Positions 36,330-45,751 of a stretch of DNA of 64,000 nt are shown piece by piece (the first letter of the stretch is position 1; each line of letters opens with the position of its first letter). Origin of the DNA: Kocuria varians (GTDB lineage: Bacteria > Actinomycetota > Actinomycetes > Actinomycetales > Micrococcaceae); contig NZ_BJNW01000017.1 of assembly GCF_006539885.1 (NCBI RefSeq), positions 1 to 64,000 of the forward strand, in the 5' to 3' direction. Both the position numbers and the translations under genes were made by a program. The notes beneath the pieces are model-generated. The model saw only the letters and a program-made list of their open reading frames with translations. It did not search any database and had not been told where the DNA came from.

Positions 36330-36335
36330 ACCCTA
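36330..36335 (-). promoter_or_regulatory. Leaderless-type -10 element for coaD
   Basis: TAGGGT on the minus strand is separated from the coaD ATG by seven bases (GGAGCGC). Confidence 0.45.
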
Positions 36336-36372
36336 GCGGCCCCGCCCGAGCCGCACGGCGGGAAGCTGGCCC

Positions 36373-36386
36373 GGCGGCGTCGTCGT
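36373..36386. repeat. Partial copy of the repeat, reverse arm
   Basis: GGCGGCGTCGTCGT lies in the divergent gap between coaD and the aminotransferase gene, 37 bases before the latter's ATG, so it would fall in the -35 region. Confidence 0.45.
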
Positions 36387-36410
36387 GACGGGGGCACCGC
36401 CCCGCTTTCC

Positions 36411-36416
36411 TAGACT
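36411..36416 (+). promoter_or_regulatory. Leaderless-type -10 element for the aminotransferase gene
   Basis: TAGACT is followed by GTTCCC and then the ATG. No ribosome binding site exists, so a leaderless transcript is the simplest reading. Confidence 0.6.
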
Positions 36417-36422
36417 GTTCCC

Positions 36423-37682
36423 ATGACCGCGACTCCGCAGAACCCTCGCTCAGCAGCCGTCCCCGCGGGCCGGGAGCCCCTCCGCGCCGCCCCGTGGCAG
36501 CGCATGGCGGACGGGGGCGGGCTGCTGGACCCGTCCGGGCAGCTGCGCTCCACGATCTTCGAGGAGATGACGGCACTGGCCCGGCGCACGGGGTCCGTGA
36601 ACCTCGGCCAGGGCTTCCCGGACTTCGACCCGCCCCGCGAGATGGTCGACGCCGCGGTGGCCGCCCTGCACGCCGGTCACCACCAGTACGCGCCCATCGT
36701 GGGCGTCCCCGCCCTGCGTGAAGCGGTGGCCGCGCACCAGCGGGAGCACTACGGCCTCGCCCTCGACCCGGACGGCCAGGTGACCGTGTGCGCCGGGGCC
36801 ACCGAGGGCATGACCGCGGCCCTGCTGTCCCTGCTGCAGCCCGGGGACGAGGTGGTGATGTTCGAGCCGCGCTACGACCTCTACGGCGCGGTGGTCGATT
36901 TCGCCCAGGCCGTCCCCGTGGCCGTCCCGCTGCTGCCGCCCACCTTCACGCCCGACCCCGACGACGTCCGCGCCGCCTTCTCCCCGCGCACCCGCGCCGT
37001 GATCCTCAACGACCCCCACAACCCCACGGGCACGGTGGCCTCCCGCGAGTTCAAGCAGCAGCTCGTGGAACTCGCGACGGAGTTCGACGCCGTGATCCTC
37101 ACGGACGAGGTCTACGAGCACCTGCGCTACGACGGCCCCCACGAGCCCATCGCCCAGCTGCCCGGTGCGGCGGCCCGGACCCTGAGCGTCTCCTCCGCGG
37201 GCAAGACCTTCTCGGCCACGGGCTGGCGCGTGGGCTGGGTCAGCGGACCGCGGGACCTGGTCAGCGGCGTGACCGCCGTGAAGACCTACCTCTCCCACAG
37301 TGCCGCGGCTCCCCTGCAGCACGCGGTCGCCACCGCGCTGTGCTCACCGGCGTCCTTCTACGAGCGGCTGCTCGGAGACTACCGCGAGCGCCGGGACGTG
37401 GTGGTCTCCGGGCTGCGGGCGGCGGGGCTGCACCCGCCGATGCCCGAGGGCACGTTCTTCACGGTGGCGGACGTCAGCGACCTCTACCCGCTGGCCGGTG
37501 TCCAGGACGCCACGGGCCTCGCGCACCACTGGGCCGAGACCGCCGGCGTGGTGGGCATACCGGTGTCCGCGTTCGCGGGGCCGGGCAACCGCGGACTCTA
37601 CGCGGACTGGCTGCGGCTCGCGTTCTGCAAGCGCACGGACGTGCTGCGCGGTGCCATGGCGGGGTTGGCCGCGTCCATCTGA
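36423..37682 (+). CDS. Class I PLP-dependent aminotransferase
   Basis: The 419-aa protein is a fold-type I aminotransferase with the PLP lysine in SVSSAGKTFSATGWRVGW, the NDPHNPTG motif and the C-terminal Arg in DWLRLAFCKR. It is similar to kynurenine/glutamine transaminase K-like enzymes and to the DapC-like group of Actinobacteria; the substrate cannot be fixed from sequence. It stands alone on the plus strand between coaD and rsmD and ends 34 bases before rsmD, facing it. Confidence 0.9.
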   Translation: MTATPQNPRSAAVPAGREPLRAAPWQRMADGGGLLDPSGQLRSTIFEEMTALARRTGSVNLGQGFPDFDPPREMVDAAVAALHAGHHQYAPIVGVPALREAVAAHQREHYGLALDPDGQVTVCAGATEGMTAALLSLLQPGDEVVMFEPRYDLYGAVVDFAQAVPVAVPLLPPTFTPDPDDVRAAFSPRTRAVILNDPHNPTGTVASREFKQQLVELATEFDAVILTDEVYEHLRYDGPHEPIAQLPGAAARTLSVSSAGKTFSATGWRVGWVSGPRDLVSGVTAVKTYLSHSAAAPLQHAVATALCSPASFYERLLGDYRERRDVVVSGLRAAGLHPPMPEGTFFTVADVSDLYPLAGVQDATGLAHHWAETAGVVGIPVSAFAGPGNRGLYADWLRLAFCKRTDVLRGAMAGLAASI

Positions 37683-37716
37683 CGGGCTGGGACAGACCCG
37701 CGCCCGGCGGCGTGGG

Positions 37717-38298
37717 TCACGACGCCGCGGCGTCGTGCTCCGCCTCGAGATACCAGATGCGCGTCTCGCCGTGGTCGCTGGCCTCGAAGCGTCGCAGACC
37801 GGCGGGCCAGGCGGGTTCCTCCGTGCGCGCCGAGCGCTCGACCACGACCACCCCGCCCGGACCCAGCCGGTCGGCCAGGGGCACGAGGGTGCTCGCGAGC
37901 TCGTCGTTCTCCAGCGGGTACGGCGGATCCACGAGCACGAGGTCCCAGCGGTGGAACGGGGCGCGCCCCAGGTACCCGGCAACGGCCGACTGCACCGTGG
38001 TGATCTTGGTGTCCGGGCAGGCGGCCCGCAGGATCTCGGCGTTCGCACGGCAGACCTTCGCCGCGGCACCGGCGCGCTCCACCAGCGTCACGGTCGAAGC
38101 ACCCCGGCTCGCCGCCTCCAGCCCCAGGGCGCCGGAGCCTGCGAAGAGGTCCAGCACGCGCGCGCCGTCGCACATGCCCCAGGCGTCCAGGCGCGCGAAC
38201 AGCGACTCCTTGACCCGGTCCGTGGTCGGGCGCGTGGCCGAACCCGGGACGGAGTGCAGCCGCTGGCCACCGGCTCGTCCGGCAATGATGCGTGTCAT
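37717..38298 (-). CDS. rsmD: 16S rRNA (guanine966-N2)-methyltransferase RsmD
   Basis: RsmD methylates G966 during 30S assembly. The 193-aa protein has MTRIIAGRAGGQRL, the SAM loop VLDLFAGSGALGLEAASRG and the catalytic DPPY in LVLVDPPYPLEND. ATG overlaps the recG stop (ATGA). The last residues (EHDAAAS) are encoded by a 20-bp palindrome of the window's repeat family that also contains the stop codon, so the native C-terminus may have been replaced. Confidence 0.95.
   Translation of the reverse strand: MTRIIAGRAGGQRLHSVPGSATRPTTDRVKESLFARLDAWGMCDGARVLDLFAGSGALGLEAASRGASTVTLVERAGAAAKVCRANAEILRAACPDTKITTVQSAVAGYLGRAPFHRWDLVLVDPPYPLENDELASTLVPLADRLGPGGVVVVERSARTEEPAWPAGLRRFEASDHGETRIWYLEAEHDAAAS
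37718..37737. repeat. Complete palindromic repeat across the rsmD stop
   Basis: CACGACGCCGCGGCGTCGTG is a perfect 20-bp palindrome. It overlaps the stop codon of rsmD and could act as its terminator; the convergent aminotransferase gene ends on the other side. Confidence 0.7.
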
Positions 38299-40586
38299 CC
38301 TCGCTCCAGGAAGGCTTGTCGGTCCTCGTCCAGGACCCGTCCGATGGCGACCCGCAGGTCCGGGTGGGCCGTGAGCTGCGGGTCCTCGGTGATCACGGCC
38401 TCGGCGGCGGTGCGGGCGCGGGCCACGAGGGCCTCGTCCCGCAGGACGCCCACCCACCGCAGGCCGGAGCGCCCACCGGACTGGGACGCTCCGAGGATGT
38501 CCCCCTCCTTGCGCAGCCGCAGGTCCACCTCCGCGAGCTCGAAGCCGTCGGTGGTCGCCGCGACGGCGTCCAGCCGCGTGCGTGCCGGGTGCTCCGGCAG
38601 CGTGCGGGTCACGAGCAGGCACGTGCTCGCGTGCTCGCCGCGTCCGATCCGCCCCCTCAGCTGGTGCAGCTGGGAGATCCCGAACCGCTCGGGGTCCACG
38701 ACCACCATCAGGGTGGCGTTGGGGACGTCCACCCCCACCTCGATCACCGTGGTGGCCACGAGCACGTCCACGGTCCCGGCCGCGACGTCCGCCATGGTGC
38801 GGGCCTTGACCTGCGCGTCCTGGCGGCCGTGCAGGACGCCCACCCGGGCGCCGCGCAGCTCCGGGCGGGCCGTGACGAGCTCCTCGAGCCACGCGACCGT
38901 TGCCGGCTCCGGCTCTTCCGGATCAGCCTCGAGCGACTCCCGCAGACTCGTGAAGGAGGGCACGGCGGCGTCGTCGCCGATCTTGGGGGCGACCACGTAG
39001 ACCTGGTGACCGTTCGCAATGTGCTCCGCGGCCAGCTGCCACACGCGGCGCTCCCACGCGGGGCCGTGCTCGGCGAGACCCACCACGTGCGTCTCAATGG
39101 GTTGGCGACCACCGGGCAACTCGCGCAGCGTGCTCACGTCCAGGTCACCAAACACCGTCATGGCCACCGTGCGAGGGATGGGCGTGGCGGTCATGACCAG
39201 GGTGTGGGGGCTCGTGCCGGCCTTGTCCCGCAGGGCGTCGCGCTGCTCCACGCCGAAGCGGTGCTGCTCGTCCACCACCGCGAGTCCCAGGTCCGCGAAC
39301 TGCACGGCCTCCTGGATCAGCGCGTGCGTGCCCACGACGATCCCCGCCGCGCCGCTCGCGATGTCCAGCAGTGCCTTGCGGCGCGCCGTGGCGCCCATGC
39401 TCCCGGTGAGCAGGGTGACCTCCGTGGCGTGGTCGTCGCCTCCCAGCCGACCCGGCATAGCGAGGGGACCCAGGGCGCGGGTGATCTTCTCGTGGTGCTG
39501 CGTGGCGAGCACCTCGGTGGGCGCGAGCATGGCCGCCTGCCCGCCGGCATCCACGATCTGCAGCATGGCGCGCAGGGCCACCACGGTCTTGCCGGAGCCC
39601 ACGTCACCCTGCAGCAGCCGGTTCATGGGTGCGGTGCCCGCCAGCTCCGCGGAGATCTGCTCCCCGACCTCGCGCTGCCTCGGCGTGAGCTCGAACGGCA
39701 GGGAGGCATCGAAGCGCGCCAGGAGCCCGTCCTCGACCACGGGTCGGGGCGCCACCGGGTGCGCGGCGTGCTCGGCGCGGCGACGCCTCAGCTCCGTCTG
39801 CAGCACGAACGCCTCCTGGAAGCGGAAGCGGCGCTGCGCGGCCTCGTACGCGGCCACCGACTCCGGCCGGTGCAGGTCCCGGTACGCCTGCCCCGGGGGT
39901 ACGAGCTTCTCCGCGGCCACGACCTCCGGCGGGAGCGGGTCCGCGAGCGAGTCCAGGTCCGCCGTGACCAGCACCTGGTGCACCACCTTGGCGATCCGCG
40001 GGGTGGTCAGCTTCGCGGTCTCCGGGTAGACGGGGATGGGCAGCAGCTCCCCGTCCTCCGAGCGTTCGAGGGACTCGGGCGCCTCCACGGGGGCGTAGTC
40101 CGCGCCCGCCATGGACAGCGTGCCGCGGTAGAACTCGGGTTTGCCCGTGAACAGGGCGAGCGAGCCCACGGGGAGGTCCTTCTGCGCGGAGTACGCGTTG
40201 AAGAAGGTGATCTTCAGGCTGGCCCCGGTGTCGTCCGCGACCGTGACGTCCGTGAGGCTGCGGCGCGGATCGCTGCGCATCCGCCGGGTGCTGGAACTCT
40301 CCACGCGCGCGACGAACGAGGTGCGCTCCCCCGCGACCAGCTCCGTGAGCGCCTGGATCTTCCCGCGACGGATGTAGCGCCGGGGAGAGTGGTCCAGCAG
40401 CTGGCCCACGGTGGTGATGCCGAGCTCCTTCTCGAGCAGGGCCACGGTGGAGCGCGGCGAGTTCCCCGGGACGTAGCGCGTGAGGGGCTGGTCGAGGAGG
40501 TCCGCGAACGCGGTGACGCCCGTTCCCGTGCCGACCGGGGTGGGCGCGGCTCCGGCACCGGCGGCCGCGGTGTCGTGGCTGGTCAC
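38295..40586 (-). CDS. recG: ATP-dependent DNA helicase RecG
   Basis: RecG remodels stalled replication forks and Holliday junctions. The 763-aa protein has an OB-fold wedge domain (about 90-200), Walker A LLQGDVGSGKTVVALRAML, the DEQH box AVVDEQHRFGVEQRDAL, VMTATPIPRT, and the C-terminal helicase motifs (TTVIEVGVDVPNAT, LHQLRGRIGRG). The first 25 residues are a Gly/Ala-rich tail. The GTG overlaps the stop of the DAK gene (GTGA). Confidence 0.96.
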   Translation of the reverse strand: MTSHDTAAAGAGAAPTPVGTGTGVTAFADLLDQPLTRYVPGNSPRSTVALLEKELGITTVGQLLDHSPRRYIRRGKIQALTELVAGERTSFVARVESSSTRRMRSDPRRSLTDVTVADDTGASLKITFFNAYSAQKDLPVGSLALFTGKPEFYRGTLSMAGADYAPVEAPESLERSEDGELLPIPVYPETAKLTTPRIAKVVHQVLVTADLDSLADPLPPEVVAAEKLVPPGQAYRDLHRPESVAAYEAAQRRFRFQEAFVLQTELRRRRAEHAAHPVAPRPVVEDGLLARFDASLPFELTPRQREVGEQISAELAGTAPMNRLLQGDVGSGKTVVALRAMLQIVDAGGQAAMLAPTEVLATQHHEKITRALGPLAMPGRLGGDDHATEVTLLTGSMGATARRKALLDIASGAAGIVVGTHALIQEAVQFADLGLAVVDEQHRFGVEQRDALRDKAGTSPHTLVMTATPIPRTVAMTVFGDLDVSTLRELPGGRQPIETHVVGLAEHGPAWERRVWQLAAEHIANGHQVYVVAPKIGDDAAVPSFTSLRESLEADPEEPEPATVAWLEELVTARPELRGARVGVLHGRQDAQVKARTMADVAAGTVDVLVATTVIEVGVDVPNATLMVVVDPERFGISQLHQLRGRIGRGEHASTCLLVTRTLPEHPARTRLDAVAATTDGFELAEVDLRLRKEGDILGASQSGGRSGLRWVGVLRDEALVARARTAAEAVITEDPQLTAHPDLRVAIGRVLDEDRQAFLERG

Positions 40587-41530
40587 CGCGGATCCGCCGT
40601 GAGCGAGGTGACCGTGACGTTGCGGGCCTTGCCGCGCCGGCGCATGAGCTCCAGGGCCGTGTCCGGGTCCGCCACGTGCACGTGGACGCGCCACGTGTAG
40701 CCGTCCTCGTGCTCGCTCACGGCGCTGACGATCACACTCTCCCCGGCGTCGTCGAGCTCGTGGCGCAGCTCGGCCGCATCCAGCGCGTGCAGGTCCATGG
40801 TCCCCATGACCTCGAAGCCCTCCATCTGCTCCTGGGGCTCGCTCGAGCGCGGCAGGGCGTGGTGGCGCACGATCGCCGCCACGGGGTCCGGGGCATCCTC
40901 CTCCCCGCCGAGCTCCGAGCGCAGGGCGGAGAGGATCACGAGCATCCCCAGCGCACCGGAGTCCACGGTGCCGCGCTCGGTCAGGACGGGGATCTGCTCC
41001 ACGGTGTCCAGCACTGCCTGTGTACACGCCGTGACCATGTCGTCGAGCCACTGGGCGAGCTGCTGGTTGGAGCCCTCCGGGCAGTCCTCCGGGACGGGCA
41101 CCTCCCCGGCGGCCTGCAGCACCGAGAGCATGGTGCCGGGCACGGGGTCCGTGAGGGCGGACGAGCAGCGCACCCGCGCCGCCATGAACGCGTCCTTGAG
41201 CTGCTCCGCGGTGAGCCGGGCGCTGCCCTCCACGGCGTGGCCCATGGCGGTGAGCGTGAGGGCGGCGAGCATGCCGGAGTTCCCGCGAGCCTCCTCGAGC
41301 GCCGCCTGGCCGGCGTAGAGCAGCAGCTCGCCCACGTCCCTGCCCTCGATCAGGTGCGCGGCCTCAGCGGCGTGGCCCAGAGTGGTGCTGAGGTTCGCGC
41401 CAGTGTCCGCGTCCGCGACGGGGAAGACGTTGAGGTTGTCCAGGACGTCCGCGTGATCGCACAGACCGCGGTGCGCGGCGTCGAGCCAGCTGCGCACCTC
41501 CGCGGTGGACGATCCGGGCTTACGGCTCAA
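40583..41530 (-). CDS. DAK2-domain (FakA/YloV-like) kinase protein
   Basis: The 315-aa protein has the DhaL-like nucleotide and Mg site (NLNVFPVADADTGANLSTTL), a helical barrel (EEARGNSGML, CSSALTDPVPGTML, ERGTVDSGALGMLVIL) and an extra C-terminal domain. FakA proteins phosphorylate fatty acids bound to FakB (DegV); whether this one does so is inferred. The proposed TTG start overlaps thiL by eleven bases and has GAAGGATGG upstream, but the exact start is uncertain. It is coupled to recG. Confidence 0.85.
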   Translation of the reverse strand: MSRKPGSSTAEVRSWLDAAHRGLCDHADVLDNLNVFPVADADTGANLSTTLGHAAEAAHLIEGRDVGELLLYAGQAALEEARGNSGMLAALTLTAMGHAVEGSARLTAEQLKDAFMAARVRCSSALTDPVPGTMLSVLQAAGEVPVPEDCPEGSNQQLAQWLDDMVTACTQAVLDTVEQIPVLTERGTVDSGALGMLVILSALRSELGGEEDAPDPVAAIVRHHALPRSSEPQEQMEGFEVMGTMDLHALDAAELRHELDDAGESVIVSAVSEHEDGYTWRVHVHVADPDTALELMRRRGKARNVTVTSLTADPR

Positions 41531-42635
41531 AATGATCCCATCCTTCGACGACGTCGCGCCCGAACCACTGCCGCGGGGAGCGCCCCGCGATCGTGACGGC
41601 CGGGCCGGCGCGATGCTGCTCGTGCGCCGCGGTCCCCTCCTCGTCGACCACCCCGGGGGCGGTCCTGGCGGGTGCCGTGGGTGCACACGAGCCTATCGCA
41701 CGAGCCCCCGGGGGAAGCGGGGAATCCACAGGGAGGACGGCCAGCAGACCGTGGTCCTCACCGCCCGTGAGCACCCACTGCCAGGGGTCCGCGCCGACGG
41801 CGCGCGCGGCCGGTTCCAGGGTCTCGGCGGCCGTTTCCAGGGCGGCAGGGTCCAGGTCCACGACGAGCCCCGAGGCACGAGCGAGCCGCCCGGCGTCCCG
41901 CAGCAGGCCGTCCGAGACGTCGAGCATGGCGGTGGCTCCGGCGCGCGCCAGCGCGAGTCCCGCGGTGACGGGCGGACGGGGCCGCAGCTGCGCGGTGGTG
42001 AGCTGCTCCCGCAGCTCCTCCGGGACGCCGTCCCAGGGACCGGGAACCGGGCTCAGCAGGGCGGCGAGACCGGCTGCCGCGCGGCCGAGCACCCCGGTGT
42101 GGACGAGCACACCCCCGGCCGTGGCCCCGGCCCGCAGCACCGGGGGAAGCTCGCAGCGACCCATGGCGGTGGCGGTGATCGACAGCTCCGTGCCGCGCCC
42201 CAGGTCCCCTCCCACGAGCGCGCACTCTGACGCCCCCAGCTCTTCGAAGGCGCGGGAGAGCCCGGTGGCGAAGTCGGTGACCCACTGCACCGGCGTGTCC
42301 CCGGGCAGGGTCAGGGACACGACGATCGCGGTGGGAACGGCACCCATGGAGGCGACGTCCGCGAGGTTCTGGGCGGCGCACTTGCGGCCCAGGTCCGCGC
42401 CCGTCGTGTGTCGGCCACTCGGCCACACCGCGAGGAAGTCCTGCCCCTCGGTGAGCGTGTCCGTGGTGACCACCACGCGTCCCCCGGGTGTCGCCACCAC
42501 CGCGCAGTCGTCCCCCGGACCGGTGAGGACCTGCGCGCCGCGGGTCGTGGCGCCGGGGAGGAACGCCTCCAGCAGCTGCGACTCGCTCAGCTCGGAGACC
42601 GTGGTGCCGGGCCGTGCGGCGGGCTCGTGCGTCAT
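41520..42635 (-). CDS. thiL: Thiamine-monophosphate kinase
   Basis: ThiL phosphorylates thiamine monophosphate to the active diphosphate. The 371-aa protein has GPGDDCAVV, VVTTDTLTEGQDF, KCAAQNLADVASMGAVPT, VGGDLGRGTELSI, MLDVSDGLLRDAGRLA and LTGGEDHGLLAVLP, the expected Mg-ATP motifs of the PurM-like fold. The C-terminus ends GWDHFEP. ATG follows GGTGAGGAGC. It heads thiL-DAK-recG-rsmD. Confidence 0.95.
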   Translation of the reverse strand: MTHEPAARPGTTVSELSESQLLEAFLPGATTRGAQVLTGPGDDCAVVATPGGRVVVTTDTLTEGQDFLAVWPSGRHTTGADLGRKCAAQNLADVASMGAVPTAIVVSLTLPGDTPVQWVTDFATGLSRAFEELGASECALVGGDLGRGTELSITATAMGRCELPPVLRAGATAGGVLVHTGVLGRAAAGLAALLSPVPGPWDGVPEELREQLTTAQLRPRPPVTAGLALARAGATAMLDVSDGLLRDAGRLARASGLVVDLDPAALETAAETLEPAARAVGADPWQWVLTGGEDHGLLAVLPVDSPLPPGARAIGSCAPTAPARTAPGVVDEEGTAAHEQHRAGPAVTIAGRSPRQWFGRDVVEGWDHFEP

Positions 42636-42642
42636 GCTCCTC

Positions 42643-42648
42643 ACCCTA
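42643..42648 (-). promoter_or_regulatory. -10 element close to the thiL start
   Basis: TAGGGT on the minus strand ends seven bases before the thiL ATG; the spacer GAGGAGC is itself Shine-Dalgarno-like but would be upstream of, or at, the transcript start. Confidence 0.45.
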
Positions 42649-42689
42649 GCCACGGGGTCCGACGCGCTGAAGGAGCACGGTCCACCGCC

Positions 42690-42695
42690 TATCCT
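42690..42695 (+). promoter_or_regulatory. Leaderless-type -10 element for the DUF3515 gene
   Basis: TATCCT ends seven bases before ATG 42703. The GGAGG in the spacer is too close to the ATG to act as a normal ribosome binding site. Confidence 0.5.
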
Positions 42696-42702
42696 GGAGG
42701 GC

Positions 42703-43350
42703 ATGGCTCTCCCCTCTGCACACCGTCCCGCCGCCGCCGGGCACCCCACCACGGAGCATGCGCTCCGGTCCCCGGCTCCCGTGGCCGGAACACGTGGGAG
42801 GCGCGGCGAGACCACGGGACGGACGCGCGGGCAGGGCGGGGCGGCGTCGTCGTCCCGGGCACGACGACGCCGCGTGGCCGGGACCGCCGGGCTGCTCGCC
42901 GGGGCGCTCGCGCTCACCGGGTGCGGTGCCACGGTGACCGTGGACGGCGCCCCGGACGCCGCGAACCCCGCGTGCGCACCCGTCATGCTCGCCATGCCGG
43001 GCTCGGTGAGCGACCTGGACCAGCGCGAGACCTCGAGCCAGGGCACCACGGCGTACGGTGACCCCTCCGCGATGATCGTGCGCTGCGGCGTGGACGAGCC
43101 CGGCCCCACCACGGACCCCTGCACGAACGTGAACGGCGTGGACTGGCTGATCTCCGAGGTCAAGGACCAGAAGGACCAGTGGCGCGCCGTGACCTACGGG
43201 CGCTCCCCCGCCGTGGAGGTGCTCTTCGACGGCGGCCGCGTGCCCTCCTCGACCGCGCTGGTGGACACCGGTGCCGCGGTGCAGAGCATCCCGCAGACCC
43301 ACAAGTGCCTCTCGGTCAAGGACACCCTGGAGCAGCAGGGCACCTCCTGA
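42703..43350 (+). CDS. DUF3515 family putative lipoprotein
   Basis: This 215-aa protein carries the DUF3515 domain (from about residue 80) usual near ddl and thiL in Actinobacteria; its function is unknown. The lipobox is LTGC with Cys74. The n-region is unusually long, and residues 47-57 (AASSSRARRRR) are encoded by a palindromic copy of the window's repeat, which supplies the positive charges before the hydrophobic core (VAGTAGLLAGALALTGC). ATG 42703 fits the -10 spacing; GTG 42874 would be the next reasonable start but would drop all positive charge. It is divergent from thiL and faces ddl. Confidence 0.85.
   Translation: MALPSAHRPAAAGHPTTEHALRSPAPVAGTRGRRGETTGRTRGQGGAASSSRARRRRVAGTAGLLAGALALTGCGATVTVDGAPDAANPACAPVMLAMPGSVSDLDQRETSSQGTTAYGDPSAMIVRCGVDEPGPTTDPCTNVNGVDWLISEVKDQKDQWRAVTYGRSPAVEVLFDGGRVPSSTALVDTGAAVQSIPQTHKCLSVKDTLEQQGTS
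42841..42873. repeat. Palindromic repeat inside the DUF3515 coding region
   Basis: GCGGCGTCGTCGT (42841-42853) and ACGACGACGCCGC (42861-42873) are perfect 13-bp arms around CCCGGGC. They lie in frame within the signal-peptide n-region. Confidence 0.7.
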
Positions 43351-43366
43351 GCCTCGCCGGACCCCC

Positions 43367-43379
43367 GACGACGCCGCGG
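43367..43379. repeat. Half-copy of the GACGACGCCGCGG repeat
   Basis: GACGACGCCGCGG lies 16 bases past the DUF3515 stop, followed by a second, degenerate GGACGCCGC. It may serve as terminator for this gene. Confidence 0.55.
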
Positions 43380-43444
43380 TGGGAGGACGCCGCAGCCGCG
43401 CGGCCCCACGAACCGGTGATGCTCTCCGCGACCCGGTCAGGCGT

Positions 43445-43530
43445 GTCGTGAACCAGCCGTGCGGGCCGGGGCCATGGCAGGGCTCCCGCCGCCCCACACA
43501 CCCGTCATGAACCAGCCGTGAAGGCCGGGG
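43445..43530. repeat. Pair of 27-bp direct repeats
   Basis: Units at 43445-43471 and 43504-43530 share TGAACCAGCCGTG and GGCCGGGG and differ at three positions. They lie in the convergent gap between the DUF3515 gene and ddl; the right one ends two bases before the ddl stop. Confidence 0.65.
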
Positions 43531-43532
43531 AC

Positions 43533-44680
<1,148 letters not shown>

Positions 44681-44684
<4 letters not shown>

Positions 44685-45751
44685 GCGGTGTTCCCTTCGG
44701 ATTTCAGGTCTCGGCCCAGCAGTCGGGGGGCCAGTTCGTGCACGGGGGCGTCGCCCTGCAGCACACTCACCACGGCGTCCGTGATGGGCATGTCCACACC
44801 GTGACGGCGGGCGAGGTCGAGCACCGCGGGGGCGGACGTGATGCCCTCCGCGGTCTGGGTCATGGCGTCCTGCACCTGCCCGGGCGTGAGGCCCGAGCCC
44901 AGCAGACGGCCAGCAGTGCGGTTGCGGGACAGGGAGGAGGAGCACGTGGCCACCAGGTCCCCCATGCCGGACAGCCCCGAGAGCGTGGTCAGCTCCCCGC
45001 CCAGGGCCAGGGCGAGCCGCGTGGTCTCCGCGAGCCCCCGGGTCATCACCGAGGCCTTGGAGTTGTCCCCGTAGCCGCGGCCGTCGCAGATGCCCACGCA
45101 CAGCGCGATCACGTTCTTCACGATCCCGCCGATCTCGGTGCCCACGACGTCCGTGTTGGTGTACGGCCGGAAGTAGGGGGCCGCGCAGCAGCGGGCCACC
45201 CAGGCCGCGGTCCCGTGCTCCGGTGCGGCGACCACCGACGCGGTGGGCTCCTCCCGCGCGATCTCCATGGCGAGGTTCGGCCCGGAGAGCACGCACGTGC
45301 GCCGCGCCCACTCCTGCTCGGACTCCTCCGTGGTCTCGCCCAGTACTTGCGCGACGACCTCGGTCATCCGCAGCCCGGTGGTCGACTCCAGACCCTTGGC
45401 GAGGGAGAGGACGACGGCGCCCGGGGCCAGGTGGGGTGCGGCGACGGCCAGCTGCGCGCGCAGGGACTGGGCGGGGATCGCCGCCACCACGAGCGTTGCT
45501 CCGTCCAGTGCCGCCGCGAGGTTGCTCGAGTACTCGAGCCCCTCCGGCAGGTCCACGCCCGGGACGTAGCGCTCGTTGCGGTGCTCACGGGCGAGCGTGG
45601 CCATCGACTCCGGGGAGCGGCCCCACAGGCAGACCGTGCGCCGGGCACCGGCCTCCGCGGCGGCGTCGGCGAGCACCTTGGCGAAGGTGGTGCCCCACGA
45701 ACCCGCGCCCAGAACGGTGATCTTCTCGGGTCCCGCGCCCGCGCGCGTCAC
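44681..45751 (-). CDS. gpsA: Glycerol-3-phosphate dehydrogenase (NAD(P)+)
   Basis: GpsA makes sn-glycerol 3-phosphate for phospholipids. The 356-aa protein has the dinucleotide motif VLGAGSWGTTFAKVLAD, LAKGLE, SGPNLAMEIA, the catalytic Lys in EIGGIVKNVIALCVGI and SGMGDLVATCSSSLSRN. GTG overlaps the plsC stop, and its own stop overlaps ddl, so plsC-gpsA-ddl is one translationally coupled unit. Confidence 0.96.

Noticed and set aside
38960-38985. GGCGGCGTCGTCG inside recG as a repeat copy
   Set aside because: It encodes conserved residues (IGDDAAVPS) without an inverted partner.
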